Below, in pieces: positions 45,629-57,580 of a stretch of DNA of 64,000 bases; the stretch's first letter is position 1, and each line of letters begins with the position of its first letter. Made by a program: the position numbers and the translations under genes. Source of the stretch: Sphingomonas turrisvirgatae (GTDB lineage Bacteria; Pseudomonadota; Alphaproteobacteria; Sphingomonadales; Sphingomonadaceae); assembly GCF_001721295.1 (NCBI RefSeq), contig NZ_MDDS01000006.1, positions 62,001 to 126,000 on the forward strand. Reading direction: 5' to 3'. Below the pieces are notes generated by a model. It saw only the letters and a list, made by a program, of their open reading frames with translations. It had not been told where the DNA came from and did no database searches.

Positions 45629-46135
45629 TCAATCGCCGCAAAGCTTCTTTCCGTTTGCCGTGCGCAGCGTCGCCGCCTCGTCGCGCAAACCGCTGACGCG
45701 CTCGACATCCAGCGCGGCGAACGACGCCCGCTGCGCGCACAGTCTCGCGCACGTCTCCGGCAGCGCTGCGGGAAAGGTGATGCGCTCACCATCGAAACCG
45801 GCGTCGAAGGCGCACGTCGAACCATTGCCTGCCGAAAACTCGATCGCCAGCCTGTTTCCGACCAGCGTCGCGACGCCCCTGCCCGCGCAGCTCAGCCCCT
45901 CGCCATAATCGACGAACGCGCCGATCCGGTATCCGCCGGGACCACGTACGATGCACACGCGATCCGTGTCGCGGGTATAGAGGCCGCTGATATCACCGTC
46001 GCCGGGATCGCGGATCAGCCCCCGCTCGATCGCGGCGGTTTCCAGGTCGGGCGGGCCGGCGGCCGCCTGCTCGTCTGTTCCGTCGCCCGAACAGGCCGCC
46101 AGCATCAGCAGGGCGGTCGCGGCAGCGCGCCTCAT
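45629..46135 (-). CDS. Lipoprotein of unknown function
   Basis: 168 residues from ATG 46135, which overlaps the hisI stop (ATGA). The signal [15 protein letters not shown] carries a canonical lipobox (LAAC). The mature part has five or six cysteines spread over [30 protein letters not shown] and KLCGD, suggesting disulfides. A central [15 protein letters not shown] and the closing [12 protein letters not shown] have the look of a small beta-rich domain. I recognise no family. Its coupling with hisI is probably a matter of packing. Confidence 0.75.
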   Translation of the reverse strand: MRRAAATALLMLAACSGDGTDEQAAAGPPDLETAAIERGLIRDPGDGDISGLYTRDTDRVCIVRGPGGYRIGAFVDYGEGLSCAGRGVATLVGNRLAIEFSAGNGSTCAFDAGFDGERITFPAALPETCARLCAQRASFAALDVERVSGLRDEAATLRTANGKKLCGD

Positions 46136-46494
46136 GCGTCGCGAACCAGCTTCCCGTGCTCGATCCGGCGGAAGAAGCACGAACGCTCGCCCGTGTGACA
46201 GGCCGGCCCCGCCGCCTGGACCTTCAGCCACAGCGCATCCTGATCGCAGTCGATCCGCGCCTCGATCACGCGCAGCACATTGCCGCTGCTCTCGCCCTTC
46301 TTCCACAGCCGCCCCTTGCTGCGCGACCAGAACCACGCCTCGCCGCTTTCCAGCGTTCGAGCCAGCGCATCGTGGTTCATATGGGCGAGCATCAGCAATT
46401 CGCCGGTCGACGCATCGGTGGCGACGGCCGTGATCAGCCCGTTGGCATCGAATTTCGGGTCGAGGTCGAGCGTGGAGTCGCGGGCATCGGTCAT
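46132..46494 (-). CDS. hisI: Phosphoribosyl-AMP cyclohydrolase
   Basis: 120 residues from ATG 46494 ([15 protein letters not shown]); the frame is open 25 codons further but lacks family similarity. Motifs: [38 protein letters not shown] and the metal-binding [11 protein letters not shown] and [11 protein letters not shown] cysteines. It opens the adenine ring of PR-AMP in histidine synthesis. It is the stand-alone monofunctional form, with no HisE domain. The rest of the his pathway is not in the window, which is common in sphingomonads. Confidence 0.95.
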   Translation of the reverse strand: MTDARDSTLDLDPKFDANGLITAVATDASTGELLMLAHMNHDALARTLESGEAWFWSRSKGRLWKKGESSGNVLRVIEARIDCDQDALWLKVQAAGPACHTGERSCFFRRIEHGKLVRDA

Positions 46495-46570
46495 GCCGCC
46501 GTGCCTACAATAGCGTTCCGGCCGAAGGAAGCGAGCCGCGGCAGGCCCTTGCCCGCCGCGGCCCGTCACC

Positions 46571-49085
<2,515 letters not shown>

Positions 49086-50537
49086 ATGCTGACCACGAAT
49101 CCGTTCGAAGACGACAAGCTGCGCGAAGAGTGCGGCGTGTTCGGAGTTTCCGGTGCCGACGGCGCCGCCGCGCTCGTTGCGCTGGGCCTGCATGCGCTCC
49201 AGCATCGCGGCCAGGAAGCTGCGGGCATCACCAGCTATGACGGCACCCATTTCCACACGCATCGCGCGATGGGCCATGTCGCGGGCAATTTCGATCGCGA
49301 CGACGTGATCCGCGCCCTGCCCGGCAACGTCGCCTGCGGCCATGTCCGCTATTCAACGACTGGTGAGACCGCGCTGCGCAATGTCCAGCCGCTCTATGCC
49401 GAACTGGCGAGCGGCGGCTTTGCGGTTGCGCATAACGGCAACATCTCGAACGCGCTGCACCTGCGCCGGGAGTTGGTCCAGCGCGGGTCGATCTTCCAGT
49501 CGACGTCGGACACGGAAACGATCATCCATCTCGTCGCCACGAGCGGCTATCGCGACCTGCTCGACCGCTTCATCGACGCACTGAAGCAGATCGAGGGTGC
49601 CTATTCGCTGATCTGCATGACGCCACAGGGTATGATCGCCTGTCGCGATCCGCTCGGCATCCGGCCGCTCGTGATGGGCCGGCTTGGCGACAGCTATATC
49701 TTCGCGTCCGAAACCGTGGCGCTCGACGTGGTCGGGGCCGAGTTCGTCCGTGCGGTCGATCCGGGCGAACTGGTGATCGTCAAGGATGGCGAATTGCGAT
49801 CGCTGCGCCCGTTCAGCGCGATCGCGCCGCGCCCGTGCATCTTCGAATGGGTCTATTTCTCCCGTCCCGATTCGATTGCCGAGGATCGCTCCGTCTATTC
49901 GGTGCGCAAGGCGATCGGCGCGGAGCTGGCCAACGAATCCGCTGTAGACGCCGATCTTGTCGTGCCGGTGCCGGATTCGGGCGTTCCCGCGGCAATCGGC
50001 TATGCGCAACAATCGGGCATTCCGTTCGAGCTTGGCATCATCCGCTCGCACTATGTCGGTCGAACCTTCATTCAGCCAAGCGCCGAGGTCCGCCGCCTTG
50101 GCGTGAAGCTCAAGCACAACGCCAATCGCGACCTGATCGCGGGCAAGCGCATCATCCTGGTGGACGATTCGATCGTGCGCGGCACCACCAGCCTCAAGAT
50201 CGTGGAGATGATGCGCGAAGCCGGCGCGGCCGAAGTGCATATGCGCATCGCCAGCCCGCCGACGACGCACAGCTGCTTCTATGGCGTCGATACGCCAGAG
50301 CGCTCCAAGCTGCTCGCTGCCAAGCTGAACGTCCAGGGTATGGCCGATTTCATCAAGGCCGACAGTCTGGCGTTCATCAGCATCGACGGGCTCTATCGCG
50401 CGCTGGGCGAGGCGGAACGCCGAGACGTCCTGCCGAAATATTGCGATGCCTGCTTCACCGGCGATTATCCCACCGCCCTCACCGACCATAACGAACAGGC
50501 GTTGACCCAACTCGCGCTGCTCGACGAACCGGCCTGA
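49086..50537 (+). CDS. purF: Amidophosphoribosyltransferase
   Basis: 483 residues from ATG 49086. The class II glutaminase cysteine (C16 in EECGVFGV) follows a short leader that is cleaved off in homologs of this type. HALQHRGQEAAGI, GHVRYSTTG and HNGNISN shape the glutaminase site. The phosphoribosyltransferase part has the PRPP loop IILVDDSIVRGTT near residue 360. It makes 5-phosphoribosylamine from PRPP and glutamine, the first step of purine synthesis. Several C-terminal cysteines (KYCDACFTG) agree with the Bacillus-type Fe-S-bearing form, though this is not proof of a cluster. An SDR gene follows after 5 bp. Confidence 0.96.
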   Translation: MLTTNPFEDDKLREECGVFGVSGADGAAALVALGLHALQHRGQEAAGITSYDGTHFHTHRAMGHVAGNFDRDDVIRALPGNVACGHVRYSTTGETALRNVQPLYAELASGGFAVAHNGNISNALHLRRELVQRGSIFQSTSDTETIIHLVATSGYRDLLDRFIDALKQIEGAYSLICMTPQGMIACRDPLGIRPLVMGRLGDSYIFASETVALDVVGAEFVRAVDPGELVIVKDGELRSLRPFSAIAPRPCIFEWVYFSRPDSIAEDRSVYSVRKAIGAELANESAVDADLVVPVPDSGVPAAIGYAQQSGIPFELGIIRSHYVGRTFIQPSAEVRRLGVKLKHNANRDLIAGKRIILVDDSIVRGTTSLKIVEMMREAGAAEVHMRIASPPTTHSCFYGVDTPERSKLLAAKLNVQGMADFIKADSLAFISIDGLYRALGEAERRDVLPKYCDACFTGDYPTALTDHNEQALTQLALLDEPA

Positions 50538-50542
50538 ACGAC

Positions 50543-51253
50543 ATGAACGAAGAAAACATTGGCGCACGGGTCGCGCTCGTCACCGGCGCGAGCCGCGGCA
50601 TCGGTGCCGCTACCGCCATCGCGCTTGCCGCCGACGGCTATCATGTCGTGCTGACCGCGCGCACCGCCGGCGGGCTAGAGGAGGTCGAGGAAGCGATCTT
50701 CGCGGCGGGGGGCAGCGCGACGATCGCGCCGATGGACCTGCTCGAAACCGATTCGATCCCGCGCCTCGCCGCCGCCGTGGCGGAACGCTGGGGCAAGCTC
50801 GACCTGCTCGTCCTCAACGCCGCCGCGCTCGGCACGCTGGCCGCGATCAGCGCCTACGATCCCAAGGAAGTGGCAAAGGTGCTGGCGCTCAACATCAGCG
50901 CACAGGCCGCGCTGATCGGCGCGTTCGACCCGCTACTGCGCAAGTCGGATACGGGCCGTGTGATCGGACTCACCTCTGGCGTCGCGCGTCGTCCGCGCGC
51001 CTTCTGGGGTCTCTACGGCGCGACCAAGGCCGCGTTCGAGAATCTGTTGCTGAGCTATGCCGAAGAGGTCCGCAACCTAACCCGGGTTCGGGTCGCGATC
51101 GTCGATCCGGGTGCCACCCGAACCAAGATGCGCGCCCGCGCCTATCCCGGCGAGGCACCGGAAAGTGTGAAGCCGCCCGAGGCGGTGGCGGAGCGCATTC
51201 TGGGGCTGCTGGCCAGCGACTTCGAAACGGGCGCTTTCGACAAGATCGGTTAG
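50543..51253 (+). CDS. Short-chain dehydrogenase/reductase
   Basis: 236 residues. The cofactor motif VTGASRGIGAATA (near residue 14), the adenine pocket MDLLETDSI, LLVLNAAALG (an NNAG variant), and the active site YGATKAAFENL with a Ser in LTSGVARR complete the classical SDR set. The arginine after GAS suggests NADP(H). Substrate unknown. It follows purF closely, and is probably transcribed with it; a similar purF-SDR pair is seen in sphingomonads as far as I recall. It converges on the 142-residue gene. Confidence 0.9.
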   Translation: MNEENIGARVALVTGASRGIGAATAIALAADGYHVVLTARTAGGLEEVEEAIFAAGGSATIAPMDLLETDSIPRLAAAVAERWGKLDLLVLNAAALGTLAAISAYDPKEVAKVLALNISAQAALIGAFDPLLRKSDTGRVIGLTSGVARRPRAFWGLYGATKAAFENLLLSYAEEVRNLTRVRVAIVDPGATRTKMRARAYPGEAPESVKPPEAVAERILGLLASDFETGAFDKIG

Positions 51254-51255
51254 AG

Positions 51256-51684
51256 TCAGCGCCGCTCGAGCAACGCGTCCAGCTCGATCACCAGGTCCTC
51301 ATCGATCGCCGCTTCATCCTCCAGATCCTCGGCCGTGAACGTCTCGCGATTCATCACGAAGCTGCCGTGATAGCCCGAGAAGCGCCACTCGCCGGTCACT
51401 TCGCTGCCGTCCTCGCTCAGCGTCCCGGCATAGGTGACCGAATGCGCCAGCGCGCCGGCCGGGTCATATTGTTTGGTGAAGCGCAATCGCAACCCCTCGC
51501 GCTCGCCGTCGACAAAAGCGCGCCGCACTTCGTCCATGCCAGTCGTATCCGGCTCGGTGATCGTGCCCGACACCACGCCGCCCGCCTCTTCCAGATGCGC
51601 GATGAAGCTATTTTCCTCCACCTCGGCCGAGCCTGCGAAATAGCGACCGTACCACACGCCGCTGACATCGTGCGGATCGCTCAT
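51256..51684 (-). CDS. Conserved hypothetical protein, beta-rich
   Basis: 142 residues from ATG 51684, which overlaps the stop of the GGDEF/EAL gene (ATGA). The sequence begins [15 protein letters not shown] and alternates short strands (FIAHLEEAGGVVSGTITEPD, GEWRFSGYHGSFVMNRE), which suggests a lipocalin-like or META-like barrel. The last 25 residues are strongly acidic (EDLEDEAAIDEDL). No signal peptide or membrane segment. I recognise no named family and assign no function; coupling with a c-di-GMP protein may be incidental. Confidence 0.78.
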   Translation of the reverse strand: MSDPHDVSGVWYGRYFAGSAEVEENSFIAHLEEAGGVVSGTITEPDTTGMDEVRRAFVDGEREGLRLRFTKQYDPAGALAHSVTYAGTLSEDGSEVTGEWRFSGYHGSFVMNRETFTAEDLEDEAAIDEDLVIELDALLERR

Positions 51685-53660
51685 CCGCCTCCCACCCGTG
51701 CCGCCAGTTCCGCGCCGGTCAGCGGCTGCGCGAAAAGGAAGCCCTGATAAAATTGGCACCCTTCCTTGGCGAGAAGTTCGAGCTGCTCGTCGGTCTCGAC
51801 CCCCTCGGCCACGACGGCGAGGCCCAGCGACCGCGCCATGTCGATCACGCCGCGCACGACGACGCGGTCGCGCACTGAACCGGCGATATCCTGGGTCAGC
51901 TTGCGGTCGATCTTGAGATAGTCGAGCGGCAGCGACTTGAGATAGGCGAGGCTCGAATAGCCGGTCCCGAAATCGTCGATCGCAACGCGGCAGCCGGCGG
52001 CGCGCAATTCACCCAGCAGGCGGGAGGCCTCGGCAATGTCGGCAATCAGGCCGCCCTCGGTGATCTCGACGGTCAGGCGAGAGCGCGGAAAGCCGCTGCC
52101 GTCCACCCAATCGAGGAACAGGTCGACGAAGTTGCTTCGCGCGACATCGACCGATGTGACGTTTACCGCCAGCCGCAGATCGGCCAGCTCTGCCGGCCAG
52201 TGCGCCGCTTCGCTCAGCGCCTTGCGCTGAACATGTTCGGAAAGGGCCAAGGCAAGTCCTGCACGGTCGGCCGCCGCGAACAGCGCTTCGGCCCCGATTT
52301 GGCCCAGCGCGGGATGCTCCCACCGTGCAAGTGCCTCCACCCCGACCAGCGCGCCCGTCGCGACCACCACCTGCGGCTGGAACCGCAACTCGATCTCACC
52401 CTGGTCCAGCGCACGCCGCAGGTCGACTGCCAGTGCATCGACCGACAAGGCGGTGTGGCTGCCGCCCTCGCCGGCCAGCGCTTCGCTCGCGCGCTTGAGC
52501 AATGCCGCGACATCGTCGTCGGGCTGCGACAGGGCGCTTGCCAGCCGCGCACCCATCGGCAGGATCGCGTCTTCGACGACGAACGGTCGCGCCATCACAT
52601 CCTCGATCTGCGCCAGTGTGGCGGCAAGCGCGGCATCGCTCACGCTCTCGGCAGCAATCAGGAACTCCGCCCCGCCCATGCGCGCGACGATCGCGCGCTT
52701 GCCCAGCGTCTCGCGCGCTACTTGCGCGAGCCGCGCCGCCGCGGTGCGCAGCACGGCGTCGCCCGCGGGTCGTCCATAGGCGGTGTTCACAACGTCGAAC
52801 CGGCTGAGCGTCACAAGAACGATGCCGACCTCGTGCCGTTCACCCAGCCGTCGCTGCACCCATCGCCGCGCCCCAACCGCATTCCGCACCCCCGCCAGCG
52901 CCTCACGCACTGCCGCGCCGGCATCCACCCGGCTCAGTCGTTCGATCAGCGCGTGCACCCGGCCGGTGCGCACATCGACTTGAAGATGTTCGACCACGCG
53001 CCCGGCACCGGCCAGTTCATGGGCGAAGGCAGTTGCCTGCAGCCCGCCGCGCAGCCGCGCCAGCGCCGCCTTCAGCGCGCCTCGGTCGTGCCGCTCGACG
53101 CTTCGCAGCATCGCGCGGACCGACGGCGTCTCGCTCAGCCCCAGCATGGCGGCCAGCGCCGGGGTGACCTGCATCGATTGCAGCGCAGGATCGTAACGCC
53201 AGCCGAGCGCATCGGCCGCTCCCTCCACGCCCGTCGAGCCGCCGCCGACTCGCTCGGCATGACGCGCGGCAAAGCGCAGCGCCTGGACGAACTCGGCCTC
53301 CTTCATCGGGCTAGCAAGGAAGTGCGTAGCGCCGGCATCGTAGAATTCGCCAAGCCGCGCCGCATGGCCACGGGACACCAGGACCAGCAAGGCGCCGCCG
53401 ATCGCTCCAGCCACCCCGGCCAGCGCCCGTACCGCGGCCAGCCCATCCTCGATCGCGCCGCGCGCATCGACCACAGCGATCGCCGCCCCGCTCGCCAGCA
53501 GCCGCCGCTCGGCCCCATCGGTCCGCCGCGCCGCGACCACGCGCCATCCGGCTTGTGCGGCAAGCGCCGCAAGCTCGTCGCGCTGGCGGAAGGACAGCAG
53601 AAAAACGGGCGGATCGCGCTCGGTCGTCGGGGCAGCGGCGGTCAACGCGAGTTCGGTCAT
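51681..53660 (-). CDS. GGDEF/EAL protein with degenerate GGDEF, probable c-di-GMP phosphodiesterase
   Basis: 659 residues from ATG 53660 ([12 protein letters not shown]). The first ~140 residues look like a receiver-type fold without its phosphorylation site. The GGDEF domain carries GGAEF (329-333), missing the catalytic acidic residue. The EAL domain is complete: EALARW from residue 442, [47 protein letters not shown] and [11 protein letters not shown]. It should therefore degrade c-di-GMP, with the GGDEF part perhaps binding GTP as a regulator. It is cytosolic, with no transmembrane segment. The neighbour at 51256 is co-translated. Confidence 0.9.
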   Translation of the reverse strand: MTELALTAAAPTTERDPPVFLLSFRQRDELAALAAQAGWRVVAARRTDGAERRLLASGAAIAVVDARGAIEDGLAAVRALAGVAGAIGGALLVLVSRGHAARLGEFYDAGATHFLASPMKEAEFVQALRFAARHAERVGGGSTGVEGAADALGWRYDPALQSMQVTPALAAMLGLSETPSVRAMLRSVERHDRGALKAALARLRGGLQATAFAHELAGAGRVVEHLQVDVRTGRVHALIERLSRVDAGAAVREALAGVRNAVGARRWVQRRLGERHEVGIVLVTLSRFDVVNTAYGRPAGDAVLRTAAARLAQVARETLGKRAIVARMGGAEFLIAAESVSDAALAATLAQIEDVMARPFVVEDAILPMGARLASALSQPDDDVAALLKRASEALAGEGGSHTALSVDALAVDLRRALDQGEIELRFQPQVVVATGALVGVEALARWEHPALGQIGAEALFAAADRAGLALALSEHVQRKALSEAAHWPAELADLRLAVNVTSVDVARSNFVDLFLDWVDGSGFPRSRLTVEITEGGLIADIAEASRLLGELRAAGCRVAIDDFGTGYSSLAYLKSLPLDYLKIDRKLTQDIAGSVRDRVVVRGVIDMARSLGLAVVAEGVETDEQLELLAKEGCQFYQGFLFAQPLTGAELAARVGGG

Positions 53661-53721
53661 CGCCCCCTTCCTAACGCAAGCCTTGCTGCGAAGCCATGAA
53701 CGCCTTAGCTCATTCGCTTCG

Positions 53722-54747
53722 ATGATTGCATCCGCCACCCCTATTGCCGTCGCGCCCGCTCCGCCGCTGGTCGACCGCCATGGCCGCACGATCAGCTATC
53801 TGCGCGTGTCGGTGACGGATCGCTGCGACCTGCGTTGCCGCTATTGCATGGCGGAGAAGATGACCTTTCTGCCACGTGACGCGCTGCTGTCGCTGGAGGA
53901 AATGGCGCTGATCGCAGAGCGCTTCGTCGCGCGCGGTGTGCGCAAGATCCGCCTATCGGGCGGCGAACCGCTGGTGCGGCGCGATGCCATCGACCTTGTA
54001 CGCAGGCTGGGCCGGCATGTCGGCGTCGGGCTGGACGAGCTTACCTTGACCACCAACGGCACGCGGCTGCGCGCGTTCGCGCCGATGTTGGCCGACGCGG
54101 GCGTGCGGCGCATCAACGTTAGCCTGGACAGCCGCGATCCGACGACGTTCCGCCACATCACGCGCCATGGCGATCTTTCCCAAGTCCTGGACGGCATTGA
54201 AGCAGCGCAAGCCGCCGGCCTGACGGTCAAGATCAACATGGTCGCGCTCGCCGGCCTGAACGAAGGTGAAATTCCTGCCATGCTTGCATGGGCGGGCGGC
54301 GCAGGCATGGACCTGACGCTGATCGAAACCATGCCGCTGGGAATGATCGACGAGGATCGCGCCGACCGTTTCGTTCCGCTCACGCGAGTCTTCGATGATC
54401 TATCGCGCCGCTTCACGCTGGCCGCCGATGCGCATCGCAGCGGCGGACCGGCGCGATACTGGCATGTCGCGGAGACCGGCCGCCGGCTCGGCCTCATTTC
54501 GCCGCTCACCGGCAATTTTTGCGACAGCTGCAATCGCGTCCGGCTGACGACCGAGGGCAAGCTTTTCACCTGTCTGGGCCATGAGGACCAGGTCGATTTG
54601 AAGGCGGCGATCCGCGGCGGCGGACCTGTGGCGGTCGATAACGCCATCGACGCCGCCCTGCTCGCCAAGCCGGCGCGCCATGACTTCAGCATCGCACCCG
54701 GCGCCGCGCCCGCAGTCCGCCGTCATATGAGCGTGACCGGCGGATGA
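53722..54747 (+). CDS. moaA: GTP 3',8-cyclase (molybdenum cofactor biosynthesis protein A)
   Basis: 341 residues from ATG 53722; the frame is open 13 codons earlier. The radical-SAM site is [15 protein letters not shown] (C35, C39, C42) and the second cluster site is [20 protein letters not shown] near residues 262-282. [12 protein letters not shown] binds SAM, and the C-terminus ends in the essential Gly-Gly (RHMSVTGG). It converts GTP toward cyclic pyranopterin for molybdenum cofactor. Its stop overlaps the ATG of nadK by four bases. moaB is 51 kb away. Confidence 0.96.
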   Translation: MIASATPIAVAPAPPLVDRHGRTISYLRVSVTDRCDLRCRYCMAEKMTFLPRDALLSLEEMALIAERFVARGVRKIRLSGGEPLVRRDAIDLVRRLGRHVGVGLDELTLTTNGTRLRAFAPMLADAGVRRINVSLDSRDPTTFRHITRHGDLSQVLDGIEAAQAAGLTVKINMVALAGLNEGEIPAMLAWAGGAGMDLTLIETMPLGMIDEDRADRFVPLTRVFDDLSRRFTLAADAHRSGGPARYWHVAETGRRLGLISPLTGNFCDSCNRVRLTTEGKLFTCLGHEDQVDLKAAIRGGGPVAVDNAIDAALLAKPARHDFSIAPGAAPAVRRHMSVTGG

Positions 54748-55517
54748 CCCATTTGCGTCGCGCCCTTGCCGCCTCGCCGACCAACCCGGCCGAGGCTGCC
54801 GCCGCCGAACTGCTCTCGACCCACGATTGGGCCGATCTTGAATCAGCCGAATTGCTCGTCGCGCTGGGTGGCGACGGCTTCATGCTCCAGACGCTTCATG
54901 CGATGCTGGAACGCCATCGCACCATACCCGTGTTCGGCATGAACCTCGGCACCGTCGGATTCCTGATGAACGAGTGGCGCCCGGATGGGCTCGACCAGCG
55001 ACTTGCGCGAGCCAGGGCGTTCAAGGTCACGCCGCTCGAGATGACCGCGACCACCGTGGAGGGCGAGACCTTCGTGCTCCCGGCGATCAACGAAGTCTCG
55101 CTGCTTCGTGAGACGCGCCAGACCGCAAAGCTCGAGGTCACGGTCAACGACCGCATCGTCCTGCCCGAACTGGTGTGCGACGGCATCCTGGTCGCCACGC
55201 CGGCCGGTTCTACCGCCTATAACCTCTCCGCTCATGGCCCGATCCTGCCGCTCGGCTCTCAGATGCTGGCGCTCACGCCGATCAGCCCGTTTCGCCCGCG
55301 TCGCTGGCGGGGCGCGATCCTGCCTGAAAAGGCCCGCATCTCGCTTCGCGTGCTCGATCCGGCCAAGCGCCCGGTCAGCGCCGTCGCCGATCAGCGCGAG
55401 GTACGCGACGTCGCCCGTGTCGATGTCGAGATCGATCATCGCCGCGACCTGACGCTGCTGTTCGATCCCGAACATGCGCTCGACGACCGCATCACCATGG
55501 AGCAGTTCGCCGGCTGA
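54744..55517 (+). CDS. nadK: NAD kinase
   Basis: 257 residues from ATG 54744, overlapping the moaA stop. The NAD-kinase motif is [12 protein letters not shown] (GGDG at 42-45), then [15 protein letters not shown], the substrate loop [20 protein letters not shown], and [19 protein letters not shown]. It phosphorylates NAD to NADP, using ATP or polyphosphate. The short N-terminus is usual for the alphaproteobacterial form. With nadA and nadC it is the third NAD gene in the window. It ends 80 bp before a tRNA gene. Confidence 0.95.
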   Translation: MTHLRRALAASPTNPAEAAAAELLSTHDWADLESAELLVALGGDGFMLQTLHAMLERHRTIPVFGMNLGTVGFLMNEWRPDGLDQRLARARAFKVTPLEMTATTVEGETFVLPAINEVSLLRETRQTAKLEVTVNDRIVLPELVCDGILVATPAGSTAYNLSAHGPILPLGSQMLALTPISPFRPRRWRGAILPEKARISLRVLDPAKRPVSAVADQREVRDVARVDVEIDHRRDLTLLFDPEHALDDRITMEQFAG

Positions 55518-55551
55518 TTTCGGCGCCGGAAAAATAGTTGCGGCTGCGCGC

Positions 55552-55580
55552 TTGCAATGCCGCAAACCCCTTCGTATAGG
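55552..55580 (+). promoter_or_regulatory. Promoter of tRNA-Asn
   Basis: TTGCAA (55552-55557), a 17-bp spacer and TATAGG (55575-55580) precede the tRNA by 17 bp. Confidence 0.6.
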
Positions 55581-55597
55581 CGCGCCCTCGCTGGTGT

Positions 55598-55672
55598 TCC
55601 CTGATAGCTCAGCGGTAGAGCATCCGACTGTTAATCGGACGGTCGTAGGTTCGAATCCTACTCAGGGAGCCA
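55598..55672 (+). tRNA. tRNA-Asn (anticodon GTT)
   Basis: A 75-nt cloverleaf is complete: acceptor TCCCTGA/TCAGGGA, D-arm TAGCTCAGCGGTAGAGC, anticodon stem TCCGA/TCGGA with loop CTGTTAA (anticodon GTT), T-arm GTAGGTTCGAATCCTAC, discriminator G and an encoded CCA. The region to its right changes in composition and gene content, so it is a plausible integration site for the phage-like segment. Confidence 0.97.
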
Positions 55673-55756
55673 GCGAGCAATGTCTAAGCTATTGGTATTG
55701 CTCGCTGATTCGCGATCACTTTGTGAGGCGTTCCCACGTCCGAACCCACGGCAGAT

Positions 55757-56281
55757 TTATTGCTGGCGCGCCGCTTCCCGCCTCGCTAGCTTGTCCTGGG
55801 CATCTTGGATGCTGGCCTGATCGATCATGTAGAGCGCGTCTGGATACCAACCAGTGCGCATATCCTGCGCAGTCAGACGATCGGTGTAGCCCAGCGCGCG
55901 GCCAACTGCCTCCGTCAGGCTGTGGTAGCGCTCGACAGTCAGCACGGCATCGGTGCCGGGAGTAAGCGTAGCTTCAAGGAAAAGACGGCGCGCGTTCAGG
56001 ACCTCAGGGTGATCGGCGAAGGCCACATCGCATACGTTGACCGCTCCCCGCGCATCTTGGTTCAGCAGCTCGCGCCGGCACTTCATCAGCGCCATAAACA
56101 CTGTCATTTGAAGTCCGCGCCGCTGTTCGATTTCAGCAGATGCCGATCTAAACTGCTCCGCGAACCTTGCTGCCTGTTTTGGTGCGCGCTTGGCGATGAT
56201 CAGCGCCGCCACGGCGGCAAGCATCGTCAGCACAGATGCTGCTGCCTGCACAGCGTCCGTTATTGTGACCCCTTCCAACAT
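55757..56281 (-). CDS. Membrane-anchored protein of unknown function (DUF6680-like)
   Basis: 174 residues. One N-terminal helix (AAASVLTMLAAVAALIIA, residues 13-30) is followed by a cytoplasmic, mostly helical domain with QMTVFMALMKCRRELLNQDARGAVNVCDVAF. That pattern resembles the DUF6680 group (a TM helix followed by a KTLMATR/ALNMID type helix pair), but the match is tentative. It is less GC-rich than the core genes upstream and lies next to an AbiJ-like gene in the same direction, 84 bp after tRNA-Asn. A role in phage defence is only a suggestion from position. Confidence 0.65.
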   Translation of the reverse strand: MLEGVTITDAVQAAASVLTMLAAVAALIIAKRAPKQAARFAEQFRSASAEIEQRRGLQMTVFMALMKCRRELLNQDARGAVNVCDVAFADHPEVLNARRLFLEATLTPGTDAVLTVERYHSLTEAVGRALGYTDRLTAQDMRTGWYPDALYMIDQASIQDAQDKLARREAARQQ

Positions 56282-56398
56282 GCACCCTCCGTCCGCGAAT
56301 CGCAGTCAAGCGATTGCAGACGACAACCGAAGAGAGAAACGGTCAAGCCAAGTGCGAGTGTGTGCTGCCCGTCTCCATCAACAGCTCGACCTGACCTT

Positions 56399-57265
56399 CT
56401 ATGTCGACGAAGTCGTAAGTTTGCTTGCGGTCGTCAGCAGATAGGAAACGAATGCAGCACAAGCGCCGAACATGAATAGAGCCTCAGCCTCGGAGACATT
56501 GGCCGAGTCATTAAACACCAGAGCATGCCGGACGCCGTCCGTGTCACTGGTATAGCCGTAGAGCGCGCCGAACGCCTTTTTAAGGTGCCCCGGTAGCACG
56601 AGCCTCCGCTCCAATGATGCAAGCGCCTTCCCGAGGGTATCTGCCGATGGTTCAACAACCTTTGCCGCAGCCTCAACAGCTGAAATGCTTTCTCTGATCG
56701 AACCGCCCCAATCGCCACTCGTAAGCGCAATCGATGAGCTTCGTAGATGCGTGCGTGGACCCTGAGCAGGGTGCGCAGCAGCGACTTCAAAGGCTTGGCG
56801 TATGGCTTGAGCTTCTTCCTCTGAGGACGCGCGGACAAACAGCCCGTCAATCAATCGATACGCTGCGCGTGTCTCAGAAAGCGCCCGGTCAATTCGGGGA
56901 AGTAGGCTGCCTGGACAGCTTGAGTGGGAAACAACAAACTGCAAAAAGTTGAAGAAACGAAGAAAATCGTTCGACCTCAACTCTGCAGAAACTGCCTTGG
57001 TCAGTGAGGGGTGCGAGGCGCTGTAATCTTCGATAGTGCCATAACGCCTCCGCACATGCCATTCGTACATGATTGGCTTCCACTCTGACCTCACCATCTT
57101 TTGGCTATATTGATTGGTTGCGGTCATGGAATCATGAATAATCGCGTAAATATAAGCGGACAGTTCTGGAGATACACTATCGTGTCGCATTTGAACCGGT
57201 AGCGGCTCAAATCCTTCTCGTTGTCCAAAGGTTGGCTTCGGCGGATCGAACGTGGCACTCGACAT
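56399..57265 (-). CDS. AbiJ-NTD4-like abortive infection protein with C-terminal HEPN-type helices
   Basis: 288 residues from ATG 57265 (MSSATFDPPKPTFGQREGFE). The N-terminal motif F-x-Q/E-R-x-G near residue 13 followed by MRHDSVSPELSAYIYAII matches the AbiJ-NTD4 pattern (FSER.G ... D.LR..LWN). The C-terminal half has WGGSIRESISAVEAAAKVVE, LGKALASLERRL, KKAFGALYGYTSDTDGVRHA and SEAEALFMFGACAAFVSYLL, the usual HEPN-like tail of this family. AbiJ proteins are linked to phage resistance in lactococci. The gene is strikingly AT-rich around 56930-57000, which suggests recent acquisition. Its target is unknown. Confidence 0.75.
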   Translation of the reverse strand: MSSATFDPPKPTFGQREGFEPLPVQMRHDSVSPELSAYIYAIIHDSMTATNQYSQKMVRSEWKPIMYEWHVRRRYGTIEDYSASHPSLTKAVSAELRSNDFLRFFNFLQFVVSHSSCPGSLLPRIDRALSETRAAYRLIDGLFVRASSEEEAQAIRQAFEVAAAHPAQGPRTHLRSSSIALTSGDWGGSIRESISAVEAAAKVVEPSADTLGKALASLERRLVLPGHLKKAFGALYGYTSDTDGVRHALVFNDSANVSEAEALFMFGACAAFVSYLLTTASKLTTSST

Positions 57266-57580
57266 AAAGACCCTCCCCCTAGCGGGGAGGACTTGCACGG
57301 GAATCGGCGCTGAGGCAATGTGTCCGTGGGCGTAGAAACCCGGACCAGTGATAGCGATCGATCCGTTGGCGCGGCTTCGATCGTGAGTGCGAGCGTGGCG
57401 GCTCGCGATGCGGTGCGCTTGGCGGCGCTACCGACTTCGGCTTCATAGCCGGGGGCGGTGCGTCATGTCCAGCGCGCAAGCGTAAAAGCCGCCGGCCTGT
57501 CTCACTGGCAGGTTTCTACCCCCCGGCGACCGCCCGATGCGGTCACGGCCGTAGAAAGCCGAAACCAGTGAGTACGAAAC
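57266..57580. other. 315-bp gene-free regulatory region with a triplicated motif
   Basis: No convincing gene is present. Three copies of a ~21-bp motif, TCACTGG-N2-4-GG-TTTCTAC, occur at 57331-57351 (reverse), 57501-57520 (forward) and 57550-57571 (reverse). A perfect hairpin GACCGC-GCGGTC (57529-57545) sits between the last two copies, whose TTTCTAC/GTAGAAA ends can also pair. The short frame crossing the region looks like a by-product of high GC. Confidence 0.6.
57331..57571. repeat. Three copies of a 21-bp motif in alternating orientation
   Basis: The copies read, in one orientation, TCACTGGTCCGGGTTTCTAC, TCACTGGCAGGTTTCTACC and TCACTGGTTTCGGCTTTCTA. Core TCACTGG and TTTCTAC are identical in all three; the spacer varies by a few bases. 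Confidence 0.7.

Noticed and set aside
43309..45696. 795-codon open frame on the plus strand
   Set aside because: It lies opposite the DmdC-like dehydrogenase and MerR genes, is Arg/His/Gln-rich with no domain, and is a by-product of high third-position GC.
57279..57479. 66-codon open frame on the minus strand across the repeat region
   Set aside because: Pro/Arg/Ser-rich, no ribosome site; it covers only one of the three motif copies, so the repeats are not explained by it.
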